Source of the DNA: Sanderia malayensis
Taxonomy: Eukaryota; Cnidaria; Scyphozoa; Semaeostomeae; Pelagiidae
Length of the DNA stretch: 64,000 bases
Direction of reading: 5' to 3'
Assembly: GCA_013076295.1 (NCBI GenBank)
Contig: RQOL01000531.1
Location: 3,162,001 to 3,226,000, forward strand
In this document: positions 1 to 11,600 of the stretch, piece by piece
Numbering within the stretch: position 1 is the stretch's first letter
Layout of the letters: each line of letters opens with the position of its first letter
The notes under the pieces: generated by a model
The model's database searches: none
Seen by the model: only the letters and a program-made list of their open reading frames with translations
Told to the model about the DNA's origin: nothing
Position numbers and translations under genes: made by a program

Positions 1-3000
1 TTGAGTAAAAGAGTGAAATACGAATTCAATAAATAGAACGATATACATACAGCAATGAGATCCATCAATCCTTCCAGAGTATCAGGATCTTGAACTTTGA
101 TTGATGTTGTGTTCGCTGACAATCGAACAGTAAAATCTCTTACCCTTTTTATCAGCCAATCCTAAAAAAACAATTTATTGATAATTATAAGGCTATAAAG
201 GACACATTAAAGAAAATAAAACAGATCGAGTAAATAAACTCACAATGCTTTCTTGCAAATTAATAAGAGATTTCAAATCACCAATATCCAAAATAACTTC
301 GTTCTTGGCGATGGCTCCTTTTTTCAACATACCAAGCAATTTTTCAGCTTGCTAAAAAATAATAACAGAGACAGAAAATTGTCAACAGTCTTACCAATTA
401 ACTTTAAGAAACTTTGAAAAATATAAGATATTTACTTGTGAGTTCCGAGCTCTTATTGATTCCTTATCTTCATCTCTTGTCTATAATGAACATGAAATAT
501 AATACATTAAATCATCTGCAATCGTTAAACCCTCGTTAAAATAACATCAAACCATCAACAAACAACTACAAAAGCTCATATGCATAATTTATATTAAAAA
601 GAACTAAATAATAATGAGCGTCAACTTACGATTTTCTTGCCTTTTGCCAGCTCTTCTTGCAAATTCAACCAATTTGGTAATGTCTTCAAGTAACGATTTA
701 TATCCTCATCCTTAGCCCACGAAGCACTAAATATATTTGATGGCTTCCCTGCTTCCTCTCGTAACACAAGACCTGAGATTGAAGTAAGAAAACTCGATGC
801 AAACATAATTCAGATATTATACTGACAACTCATGCCTTAGGTTTACGCATGCATTAGGTTCTGACAGAAGTAAACGAAGCGTTATCGGGGTATCAAAGAT
901 ACTTTATTTACTTCTAAAGGCCTGGTTACACTGTAGATAATGAATTAGATATTCCTCCAGACATACCACAAATAGCCTGTCTGATAGATATCTTCGTGTG
1001 TAACATAACGCAAGATATCTAAATTCCAATTAGCGGCAAGAAGCAAACTGTCAAATCGTGCTGTGAAATCTTGATGAATAAAATCAAAACTTTTTGATTT
1101 TATTCATCAAGATTTTCCCAGCATGATGTGTCAAATCGCAAGACAAACAAACACCGACTGTCTCGCGTTGTATTCCTTTGCAATTTTGGAAGCGAAAAGC
1201 ATCGTAAACGGTATATAATTGATTTTAAACAATAAAATGGACGCACAGAGTAAATTCACAAACTATGTCGGTGAAAATGGAAGCTGATAATGTTTTTGAC
1301 ATGAATTTATTTTATTATAACATGAAATTCTGTACAACTTGAGGAATGGCACACCCCACAAAAAGTGACTGAAGAAATGTATGAAATGTATGATAAGATG
1401 TTTTCGATATTCGATATTATCTACAGTGTAACCAGGCCTTAAAGGCCTGGTTACACTGTAGATAATATCATACATTTCATACATTTCTTCAGTCACTTTT
1501 TGTGGGGTGTGCCATTCCTCAAGTTGTACAGAATTTCATGTTATAATAAAATAAATTCATGTCAAAAACATTATCAGCTTCCATTTTCACCGACATAGTT
1601 TGTGAATTTACTCTGTGCGTCCATTTTATTGTTCAAAATCAATTATATACCGTTTACGATGCTTTTCGCTTCCAAAATTGCCAAGGAATACAACGCGAGA
1701 CAGTCGGTGTTTGTTTGTCTCGCGATTTGACACATCATGCTGGGAAAATCTTGATGAATAAAATCAAAAAGTTTTGATTTTATTCATCAAGATTTCACAG
1801 CACGATTTGACAGTTTGCTTCTTGCCGCTAATTGGAATTTAGATATCTTGCGTTATGTTACACACGAAGTTATCTATCAGACAGGCTATTTGTGGTATGT
1901 CTGGAGGAATATCTAATTCATTATCTACAGTGTAACCAGGCCTTAAGAAGTCACATTATTTATTTAATTACTTCTAGCAACTCACTCTTGTAGGATTCTC
2001 TGCAAGTTGCCAAATATTCATGAAGGATTTGAGCAATGATATCAAGAAAATCGTTGGTATACACAGGCATGGATTTCATGATTGAAGACAATTCTTCAAT
2101 GGCATTTACAATCGAAACAGTAGCCTGATAAATAAGATGATTATAGAACTTACTAAATGAAGAAAGCACCAATAACATTAAGGATATAGGTAAAGAAGAT
2201 TTGTGGTTCGTTGTTCACCTTGAGGAGGGGCCTTTTTACTGTCAAAGCATTTTGTGTTGCTTGATCAATGAGATTCTTAAGAGCATCCAATCCTATAGTA
2301 TCAAATTGAAATCATAGAGAATGGAAAACCAAAAATGGATGGATCTATGGAAAGTTCTGTGACTGGATAACAAGATAAATGGATAAATAGATTGAGGAAT
2401 GGATAGATGAATAGATGGATAGATTGATGAATGGATAAATGAATGCATAACTAGATCGGCAAATGGATAGGTGAATAGATGGATAGATTGGCGAATGAAT
2501 AGATGAATGGATTGATGAATAGATTAATGAATGGATAGATTCCGTACGTAATCCTCCGTCAGCTACAATGTACTCTTGAAAGAATAATTTATAATCCGAC
2601 ACGTATATGTGAAATAAGAAAAGCAACAATTCTCAAATGAATACAAACCTCGCGAAGTAGACCGTGTTTTTTCAGTCACAGCAAAAAACATGTGATCAAG
2701 AAAAACCTTTTTCACAAAATCGGTTAAGAAATTGTACAACACTCCTTTCGATCTGCGTAAAAGATAAGTTACATAACCTCATTATCATTCTGAGGCTCAT
2801 ATCAAAGAGGAAAGAGTCGATCAAAAACATCGGTGAACTAAGAAGAGTAGTTGATAGTATTCCTAAGACAATTTTTATCGGAAGAAAGAAAAGAAAAATA
2901 TGGTTGGGGGAAGAACGAAAAGTGGGATGTTTCGATAAGAATCTAGAAGACCCTTACCCTAAAGTTGACGAAGTCTTTTTCTCAATTTCGCCAATGAAAG

Positions 3001-6000
3001 ATATCACAGGAATGAAAAGAGCTGAAAAAAAAATCAAAATTGCTTTGTCGTGCATCCTTATGTTATATAACATGATAGGATGTTGAACTTGAAGATAAAT
3101 CTCACACTATTATGAAGTATCAATTATGAAAATAATGTCAGAAGGAATGATAATGATAGAATACCAGTAATGTTGCTGCCATTTGGTTTGCATAACAATT
3201 GCGGTTTACTTGAAAATAGAGAATCTGCATATGTATCACCAGGAATCTAGAAAGTCGTGAATATTCATTCAACAATCCGTGACAAAGGGATGATAACAAA
3301 ATAATGTAAAAAATACGCGAGCTTACAGATGAAATAAGATCCTGGCCCTGATCTTTGATGTAGCTGCTCATTGCAATAGCTGAGGAGGAGCCTTCAAATC
3401 GAAACAATGGATACTACAACGAAATAAAGTTGCGTAACATTTTGCATACATAAATAGCATGGGATCATGGGATACCAACGACTTTTCAATAGCAAATTGT
3501 TCACGCATTCCTGACACCCTCCTCCCCAGCACAATGTTGTCTCTAGAGAAAGGCATGTAAAATAACGATATAATTCCATTTGTATGGTGGCGCAACAACA
3601 TGGGTCTGATTGGGAGAACAACATTGTTTTGGGGAAAATGGGGGTTGAAAAATCTCACAAAAACTTCATGGGCAGATAGTTTTTTCGTGAGTGCCCCAAG
3701 GAATTTTGTCCACTATTGAACACGAAAAAGTTTGAACATATCATAAAAAATAAATAAATAATATAAATTAATTGATTCAAATACCTTGGAAGGTTTTGCT
3801 TTCTTCTTCGATACGAAGAATGAACTGATTTCGCTGAAATAAAATTTAAAGAATTCAAAGGTGAACTGAAATGCTTCAGATAACAAGAATTAACTGGCAG
3901 TGGCAAATAAGCTATGACGCATGAGACTTGGCGGGCCACAATATATTAAGCTTAATAGCTAGCGTACAATACGATAATGATAATTTACTTTTCTGAATTT
4001 GGAAAAGGGGAAATTGTCTGCTGCCGTGCTGTTCTGCTTTCAATATCCAAATAATAACCAAGCAAAACTTGAACCTGAAAAGAAATAAAAATAAAAAATA
4101 CGAATTATAACATTATCAATAAAAATATAAGCACATCAATACAATTAATAAAAATGGATATAAAAAGTAGGGGACACTGGGCAAAACATTGGGGAGGCGA
4201 GCAAACCTATTGTTTTAAATTACATCACATTTGTCTATTGTTTTAGAGCAAAAGCCTATTGTTTTTGAAAATCTTTGGGGGACCACAACTCCTCACCCCC
4301 TCTCCTGGTGTCCGCCACTGTATATAAATGAATAAAATACTAACTTGAAATTCAATTTCAGACCATATTTCTTCTTTAGTATACATCTGATAATCTGATT
4401 GTAAAAACAGAGAGATGTGGTTAAGAGTCTCAATATAACAAACAAAACAACAAATAGCTGATTATCTCAACAACAGCTTCACAGTGAAATGTATTCCCAG
4501 TTTAACAAACCCCTGCTATAATTATTAAGTATAAATTCATTCTAACAAAAAATAACTCAATCATTGAATAGAATAAAATGTTATTAACTTAGGTTAAAGA
4601 GGAAAAGGAAACAGTTCATTACCTGAACATTCAGAAAGGCGAAACTCATCATTGTCTTTATCTTGCTCTAGATCATAAACAGCAAAATCTGGAGCCATAG
4701 ATGGCTCACATCCTTTCATCTTACTTCTTTCCTTCAAAATGCAATTCAACAAAATTTTGGTCCAAAAACGAGAAAATATTTTAAACTTAGTCTGAAAAAA
4801 AATTAATGACTTATAAATCGTCAAGAAAAGAAATATTCACCTTTAGTCTGTGGACAGCATCAATAACAATTTCATGATTTTGGGCAATGCAGTGAAACTT
4901 ATCAAAAACAACTTCAAGAAGTTCCAGAAGAAGAGTTGGATTTTCTTTCTTTGACAACACCTGAGGAATAACTGACAGGTTCTCAAGAAGAACAAATAAA
5001 ACATGATAAAAAATGATAAACAAGATAAAATTAAGTGTGATTATAGTATGATGAACTTGCAAACTGAGATAAAAATATGAAAATGATTCAAGTTTAGCAC
5101 CTCAAGAGTAACACCATCTCCTCTTTCAATTGCTCTGAAAAAGAAGTAAGCATTAACCAGAACTAACTCTCGGTCAAACATTAATGCCTATTACAAAATT
5201 ACATTACTTAAGTGCAAACTGGAAGTCCTGCATAGTCGCATAAGATGATACAACCTCCTGCAAAGTTACATGGGCTGATGCGAGCCTTTGTAGGGATATA
5301 AGAGTTCATGCAAGCTTAATAAATAATTGTAATAATAACAACATACTTGTTTGCAACAAGATCTGTAGCACGATGGATGACCAATGCCATTTCTCTTTTA
5401 ATTCGTTTCTGTATGGTATCAATAGCAACTGAAACCTTGCCAAGAACATCCAAAGATTCAATTAATATGTTGATGAATAATGTTATGTCTTCCTCTGGAT
5501 CTGCTTGCAAATCTTCAGCTATCATTAACTAAAAATATATTACAATAAGCAATTGATTAAGGCTTTCCTACAACAAGAGAAATAGCAACTCCCAGAAAAT
5601 GTTGATGAGCAGTGATAAATTACCTCCTTGGACTGATCGATTTGTCCATCTGAAAATGTATCCAACTTGCTACTTTCTGATTAATCAAGAAAATTTATAT
5701 AAGCATTGTTTAATACAGGAAAATTTGCTAAATTTTCCTTTCGATGGAAATGAAGAGGGCAAAATGATTTGTTCTCACTTGATGTTGATGTTAAATGTTT
5801 ACGAGTAGTTGAAGAAGCAATTGACATATCTAGGATAGAAGAATATGCAGCAAATGAAATTATATCAGGTCTCTACTGAAACATAACAAGATATTACAAA
5901 CATAAGTTAAAAGAATGTTAACAGTATATAAAAAGTGAAAAAATAAAAACATACCACTTGACTGCTTTTTCTTCTTTGGTTTAACATCTGAGTAAATATG

Positions 6001-7312
6001 CTTACTCAATTCTTCAATCAGCATTTCATGCATCATCTACAATTTTAAATATATTTACATTACATTAATTAATTATACATTTAAGTACGAAACAAATTTA
6101 AAAAGTGTGATTTCAATTACAAACCGTTTTTCTTGAATTAAGATCTGATTTTAATTCCCTCAATGCATCCACGTTTGATAATGTGTTCTCCACAGTTGAT
6201 GCTGAGAAAATTGAGCAATCAAGCTTTAGATTGCATGTTATTCTCACATCATACCAAACATAAATAAGGTAGATTTAAATTCCAAACATGGAATAACTCA
6301 CTTGTGCTAACCAAAAGCTGGGCAGCATGAAGATAATGCTTTCTTGCTACGTACTTATCAAGTTGATCAGGAACTGAAATTGCTTTATCACTTTAAAAAC
6401 AAGGTGCATGTAATGAACACATGACACCACACATTTATTCACAAAAACAATATTTAACATAAAGTGAGAAAAAAGTGATAAATTACACTTTATCCAAAAG
6501 ACTTAGAATTTCACTGTATTCCAGACCCTCCTGCCAATGTCTGCGTAGATCCTCTCTGTTGCAATTCAGCAATGTCTTGCATGTTGTAAGCTTCTCTCGT
6601 AAGCTTGTGACTTTAGAACGGCAACCTAAAAATATTCAATTTCATAATTGTTCACTAATTTTGGATCTAATTCAAGGTTAAGTGGGAAGACTTCACCCAT
6701 TTTAAGTTATAATACCTTGTACTCTTGATGATATAATTGCAAATGATTGAATAGTTCGCTTCAAATTGTCTTGATTATCTAAAAAATTAAATAAGTAATA
6801 TGACAACATTGATAAACAAATGATAAATTAGTTTACAATATGATCAAGTAAAGTATATTTAATTCAATAAAAATAATACCTTCAACTAGATAGCCCAAGC
6901 TTTCATCTGCTTTTCGTAAATTATCCTGCAACTTTTCCTTTTCAAACTCTCTTTGCTGTAAATTTCCACTGGAAATAGAAATATTTCATAAAAATTTTTC
7001 TTCCTCCAATGCTGCATGCAATACAACCAAAATCTTACAAAACTATATGAATGTTATTTAAATTCATAACATTAAAACAGATTTCAATATTAAATTATCC
7101 ACCTTGATAGTTGCTTAATAACAGATACCAGCAATGCCACCTTTAAAAACAAAAAGTAAATTATTAACAAATAAACTTCCAAGCCCCCTAACTGTGATTT
7201 GTGATGAAGGCAAGGCAGACTGAGCAAGAGCAAGCCAAATAAGTTCCACGCCCACATTTTCATCGTAAGTAATTTAGAACATACATACCGAGCTCTCACT
7301 GGACTTTGACAT
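1..7312 (-). CDS. EXOC4: Exocyst complex component 4 (Sec8), 3' end off the left edge
   Basis: Subunit of the exocyst, which tethers secretory vesicles to the plasma membrane. Spliced minus-strand exons read through the Sec8 family in order. The start is at 7312 (MSKSSESS), then 7103-7140 (VALLVSVIKQLS), 6880-6968 (coiled coil) and 6716-6778. Around 5340-5530 comes PEEDITLFINILIESLDVLG, and around 4840-4980 LLLELLEVVFDKFHCIAQNH. Around 3330-3407 is FRFEGSSSAIAMSSYIKDQG, around 2660-2750 LYNFLTDFVKKVFLDHMFF, and around 1971-2130 NDFLDIIAQILHEYLATC. Around 630-790 is FSASWAKDEDINRYLKTLPN, then 430-480, 240-352 and about 55-170. Each block matches vertebrate Sec8 in order (known family; alignment recalled, not computed). 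Roughly the last 200 residues lie outside the window. Introns carry several transposons. The small exons between about 3.8 and 6.1 kb are less exactly bounded than the others. Confidence 0.93.
918..1439. mobile_element. Harbinger-like MITE, copy 1
   Basis: A 522-bp non-coding element bounded by inverted termini beginning AGGCCTGGTTACACTGTAGA and flanked on both sides by the trinucleotide TAA (915-917 and 1440-1442). Three-base TWA duplications and GGCC-type ends are typical of PIF/Harbinger elements; the superfamily is inferred. It lies in an EXOC4 intron and contains its own inner palindrome at about 1060-1125. No transposase is present. Confidence 0.8.
1443..1943. mobile_element. Harbinger-like MITE, copy 2, inverted relative to copy 1
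   Basis: A 501-bp copy of the preceding element in opposite orientation, sharing the central TAA and followed by TAA at 1944-1946. By eye it differs from copy 1 at only a few bases, plus a ~20-bp stretch near the junction (about 1393-1413) present only in copy 1. Together the two make a ~1-kb hairpin-forming palindrome that ends about 28 bp from an EXOC4 exon. Confidence 0.8.
2335..2545. repeat. Degenerate ATGGATAG-type tandem repeat
   Basis: About 200 bp of imperfect 8- to 12-bp units such as ATGGATAGAT, AGATTGATGA and ATAAATGG inside an EXOC4 intron. The opposite strand gives a repetitive Ser/Ile/His open frame that is only the repeat translated. Confidence 0.75.
3460..3725. repeat. Dispersed inverted-end repeat, copy in EXOC4
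   Basis: About 260 bp sharing blocks with 15550-15800. Shared blocks include ACAATGTTGTCTCTAGA, AACATTGTTTT followed by GGGGAA, and an end reading CCCCAAGGAATTTTGTCCAC (CCCAAGGACTTTTGT in the other copy). The 15.5-kb copy has similar sequence at both ends in inverted orientation, so this is probably a non-autonomous DNA transposon. No clear target duplication was found. Confidence 0.5.
4150..4330. repeat. Intronic C/G-rich repeat-like stretch
   Basis: Runs such as GGGGACACTGGGC, TATTGTTTT repeated three times and CTCCTGGTGTCCGCCACTG stand out from the AT-rich EXOC4 intron and resemble a degenerate transposon end. There is no coding potential. The class is not identified. Confidence 0.3.
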
Positions 7313-7604
7313 GATCAATTTTAATACAGAGCAACAATATGCTATACATTTAATCCATATAATATTAAATTAATTTCTACGAGGTACTTCAAAGCAAAGT
7401 TCCCCAATATTTCTTCCTTCTTCCTTCATTGGGTTTCCAAATCTTTACCATTACTTGAAAGTCGTTAAATTGCATTGAAAATATGAGGAAGGGGGTGGGG
7501 CTGATAAAGTGTGGGTGGGGAACATAAGAAACAGCTTTACTTGTATTTCATCAAGCTGGAGCTATTATTATTTTTGTCACAAAACACTGCCAATAGCATT
7601 AAGT

Positions 7605-8190
7605 CATGCATACGCCTGCGCAGTAGCTTATATATGGCACTGCGCATACACACCCACCTTTAGGACACACTAACCCTAACCCTAATCCTATCCCTAACCC
7701 TAACCCTAACCGATACACCATACACTGTCAGTAGCATTACGTCAAGTATACTCCTGCGCAGTAACCTATATATGACACTGCGCATACACGCCCACCTTTA
7801 CGGCTTCTAACTCTAACCGTAACCCTAACCCTAGCCCTAACCCTAACCCTAACCTATACATCAGCCACTGTCAGTAGTATTACGTCATGCATACTCCTGC
7901 GCAGTAGCCTATATATGGCACTGCGCATATACACCCACCTTTAGGGCACACTAACCCTAACCCTAACCCTAACCTTATAACCGATACATCAGTCACTGTC
8001 AGTAGTATTACGTCATGCATACTCCTGCGCAGTTGCCTATATATGGCACTGCGCATACACACCCACTTTTAGGACACACTAACGCTAACCCTAACCCCAA
8101 GACCAACTGATACAGCAGACACTGCCAGTAGTATTACGTCATGCATACTCCTGCGCAATAGCATACATATGACACTGCGCATACACGCTC
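7605..8190. repeat. Telomere-repeat satellite array 1 (five units)
   Basis: Five tandem units of about 125-142 bp. Each has a TACGTCA-type motif, an imperfect hairpin of CTGCGCAGTA or a close variant with a downstream ACTGCGCAT, a CACCTTT spacer, and a block of telomere-type CCCTAA repeats. The motif starts near 7613, 7755, 7897, 8026 and 8151. The array occupies the region between the divergent starts of EXOC4 (7312) and LYAR (8663). The same unit design occurs at 40070-41290. It is not a chromosome end, because single-copy genes lie on both sides. Confidence 0.88.
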
Positions 8191-8662
8191 GCTTTTAAGA
8201 GATTTAAATTACAAATTGATCAAAACAGAAAGTAGATGGTCTCATCAGGTGTCGAACCAGTGGTCTTGAGCTTAGCGTGCGGGTAAGTTACCGGTAGTCC
8301 ACAGGAGCCTTTCCCAGTAGGAGTGCAGAATAGCACAAGGTCGAAGAAATCAACGCACCAGATATATAGTCATCCTTCATCATTTGGCTTTGGCATAAAT
8401 AAATAAATAATTGACAACAAATAAATAATTGAAAACAAAATTTAAAAAATGGCAAGCAATCAATACATTACTTCGCTGGCAAATACATTTGAAAATGACA
8501 TCACATGTCACGTGAGTGTTCCCAACCCTTCTATAGACCAGAGTGTCCTGCGCAGTAGTCTTTTTCTCTGTTTCTCGGCCTCCCACCTTTATAAGTGTGC
8601 ACGTGTTCTGCTCTCTGTCTTGCTTATTTTCTTTTAATGGCAACTGCCGTGTGTTGATTGAA

Positions 8663-11600
8663 ATGGTAGCTTTTATTTGCGATGCCTGTGGGCAAACTAT
8701 TAAGAAGAATAAAGTGGAAAAGCATTACCTGAATGAATGCAGGAATTGCAGTGTTCTGTCTTGCATTGATTGTGGCAAAGACTTCCATGGAGATGAATAT
8801 GGCTCGCACAATAGTTGTATTTCAGAAGCTGAAAAATATCAAGGAAAACTTTATAGACCAAAAGAAAAAGCTAACAAAGGCGAAACTAAACAACAAGAAT
8901 GGATCAAGGTTTCAATTATAATCATTCGGCTTATCCACTAATTAATAATTGAAATATGAATTTGACAATTAATAGCATAATTTGCTTTTTTATTTTTATT
9001 TTTGGGGCATGAAATGATAATAAATTGAAGGACAAGAAATGGCTACTTTGATTGGTTATATGTTTTATTTGTTTTACAGCAAGTTCAAAAAGCCAGTAGC
9101 AATATCGAAGATCCAAAACTAAGACAATATTTATTGAAAATATCTGAATACTCAAATGTGCCGAGAAAAAAAGGAAAATTTTTGGTAGGTACAATTCATT
9201 ATAATTTGTTAATGTAAGAATTGTCACATTGTCATGTCATTAATTTAACTAAAATTCATTTTCCTTTTTGATAGAATTTCTGTAAGAACAGCTTAAGAGT
9301 GTATAATGACAAAATCTTGGAGAAGCTATGGGAAGCATTTGAAATGCAAGAAAAAGGTCATAACCAGGTATATTCAAAATATAAAGTAAGTAAATAAGTC
9401 AGTGCAAATATTTATACTGGATAGCCACTTCAACTTCGATAGCTGTTATCAATGTGAGTCCAGTTGGTATAAACCCTTACCCCCAGAAATTCTGGGTACT
9501 CATTTACCGACCTCGGAAGGATGGACAGCTGAGTTGGCTGATGACTTGTAGTTTGTTGTCCTGACCATTTGTGGATTTGACCAGTGAAGGCATTACCTCT
9601 AAGGGATCAAACCCAGCACCTTAACCACCAGGCTACACCATGCCCTATGTTGATACTAATATATTGATAGTTGACACAACTATAGTCACATGGTTTTAGG
9701 ATATCTATTTTTTATCAGACCAGTGATGTTTCAAATGGATCTGAATCTCAGTGTGAACCAGTAAATGGTGCAAGTAATAGCGATGATCGTATTGGAGTCA
9801 AACAACAACCTAATGGTAGTGATAATGAAATAAATGGCACGCGAAAAAGGAAAACCCAACATGAGACATTCATGGAAAGTGAAGACTCTGAGAAAGATAA
9901 CAAATCAAAGAAACAGAAAAAGGAAAAGCTAACAGAATATGAAATTCAAGAAAATCTAAATGGTTTAGATGAGAAAGTAGAAGAAAACGATACTGAAAAA
10001 CACGGTACAATTTTTTGTATTTACTCTGTAACTTTATGCAGTGAAATCGGTAAAAATTCTTTAACTTGCTTCAATTATTTTACAGGCAAATTTAAGTGGC
10101 ACAAAGCAATAAAAGAAATTCTAAGGAAGGTAGGAGAAGAAGGAATTTCATCCAAGAAGCTTCGAAAAAAGGTATTCATATCTTTGCATACCATCCACAT
10201 ACCTTATCTCTGAAAATGTTGGCAAAAAAATTAGAAAATTAATTTAAGGAATTAGATTGTCGGGGGCGCTTGTTATATCGATGAATGCCACTGGAACATC
10301 TTCTTTCCATGTTTTGTGCTATTAAAATTGAAATATGAGAAATTATATTGTCTACTAATTCTATTCTGCAGTTTTAGTTTGCATCTTTCCTCGTGAAGCT
10401 TTCTGTTGAGAGCCATCTTTTTTTCTTGTGCTATTTGTATTTTTTTCTGCATTTCAATTCGTAATTGCCGTTCCCTCTCTTTGTGTTTATATTTCTGGTA
10501 AGCAATTTTCAATTTGTGAATTTTTGCGTATTCCTTCTCTCTTTCTTTTAACAATTCTTTCATCTTGTCTGCTTTTTTTCTATCTTCATTCAATGCTTCT
10601 CTTAACTTTAACAATTCCTCTTGCACCTCGTGATGTTTCCTTTCCAGTTCATCTGCTTTGCATGCAAAATTCAGATCTTCAAATGTCTTGATAATTTCAT
10701 TCACTCCTCTTGCACTTTTATCCATTGATCCACTCGTTGTGGATGTCAACTTTCTCAATGGTGATATTATAGATTTTGTCGGACTCTCAGTTTGACTACT
10801 TAATTTCTTAACGGGTGTCGAAATATTATTATTTTTGTCATCCATCCTTGTCACGCTTATTTTTGCCTGTTGCTGTAATTCGGTCTTTTTCACTTCTCTT
10901 ACACAGCTACTGCTCGCTCTCATGTCCTCACTCACTTCAGGATAAAACAGATCAGCTTTCTTTCTTATTTCTATTTTTATTTGTCTTTCCAAATGAATTT
11001 CGCACGATTCTTCCTCAATTTCTTCTCTCAACGATGGTAATGTTATTGCTGAATTTTCCTCTTTGTTAAATATTTTAATTCTTGCATCAACAGTTTTCGT
11101 GTCCTCTTGGAATATCTTTGGTAGTTGAAGATCTGCGTTATTGACATATTCTTGTTCATACTTTCGCATTTCTGATGGATGAAATAGAAATATCGCTGAT
11201 TTCCTTTGTGGGATTTTCCTCTGGAGGTTTTCCCTTCTATCACATCGACCATTTTTTCCCGTTCTCTCTTCTGCTATAAAATATTTATGATAATAATCTT
11301 CATTATTATCATCCTGTCCCTTCTCTTCATCTTTATTTTTTTCTTCCAACATTTCTTCGTTCAATGCATCTTCTTCTGATATATATTCTTCGTTTTTCAA
11401 TTCCAATCCATCAATTGTATGTGTTGTCTGATATCCTTCTTTGCGTTCTTTCTTTCGTTTTTTCTTTGTCTCCTTCTTGTCAATTGATTTCTTCACATTT
11501 TTGTCTTCAACCCATTTCTTCTTATTTTTCTTGTTTAAATTATTTGGTTTGATTAGGTTTTCCTCTTTTGTGCAGCTATCAACACTGTTTTTCTTCTTAT

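Noticed and set aside
1559..1777. 72-codon frame inside the palindrome
   Set aside because: It lies within the non-coding MITE, has its mirror in the other arm and shows no protein motif.
2345..2629. Minus-strand frame rich in SIHSSIHS
   Set aside because: It is the translated ATGGATAG tandem repeat.
2664..3086. 140-codon plus-strand open frame in the EXOC4 region
   Set aside because: The opposite strand here holds real EXOC4 exons (LYNFLTDFVKKVFLDHMFF and LFIPVISFIGEIEKK with proper splice sites), so the plus frame is a shadow.
7605..8190. True telomere or chromosome end
   Set aside because: CCCTAA blocks are interrupted by unique satellite words and lie between single-copy genes on both sides, so they are interstitial.
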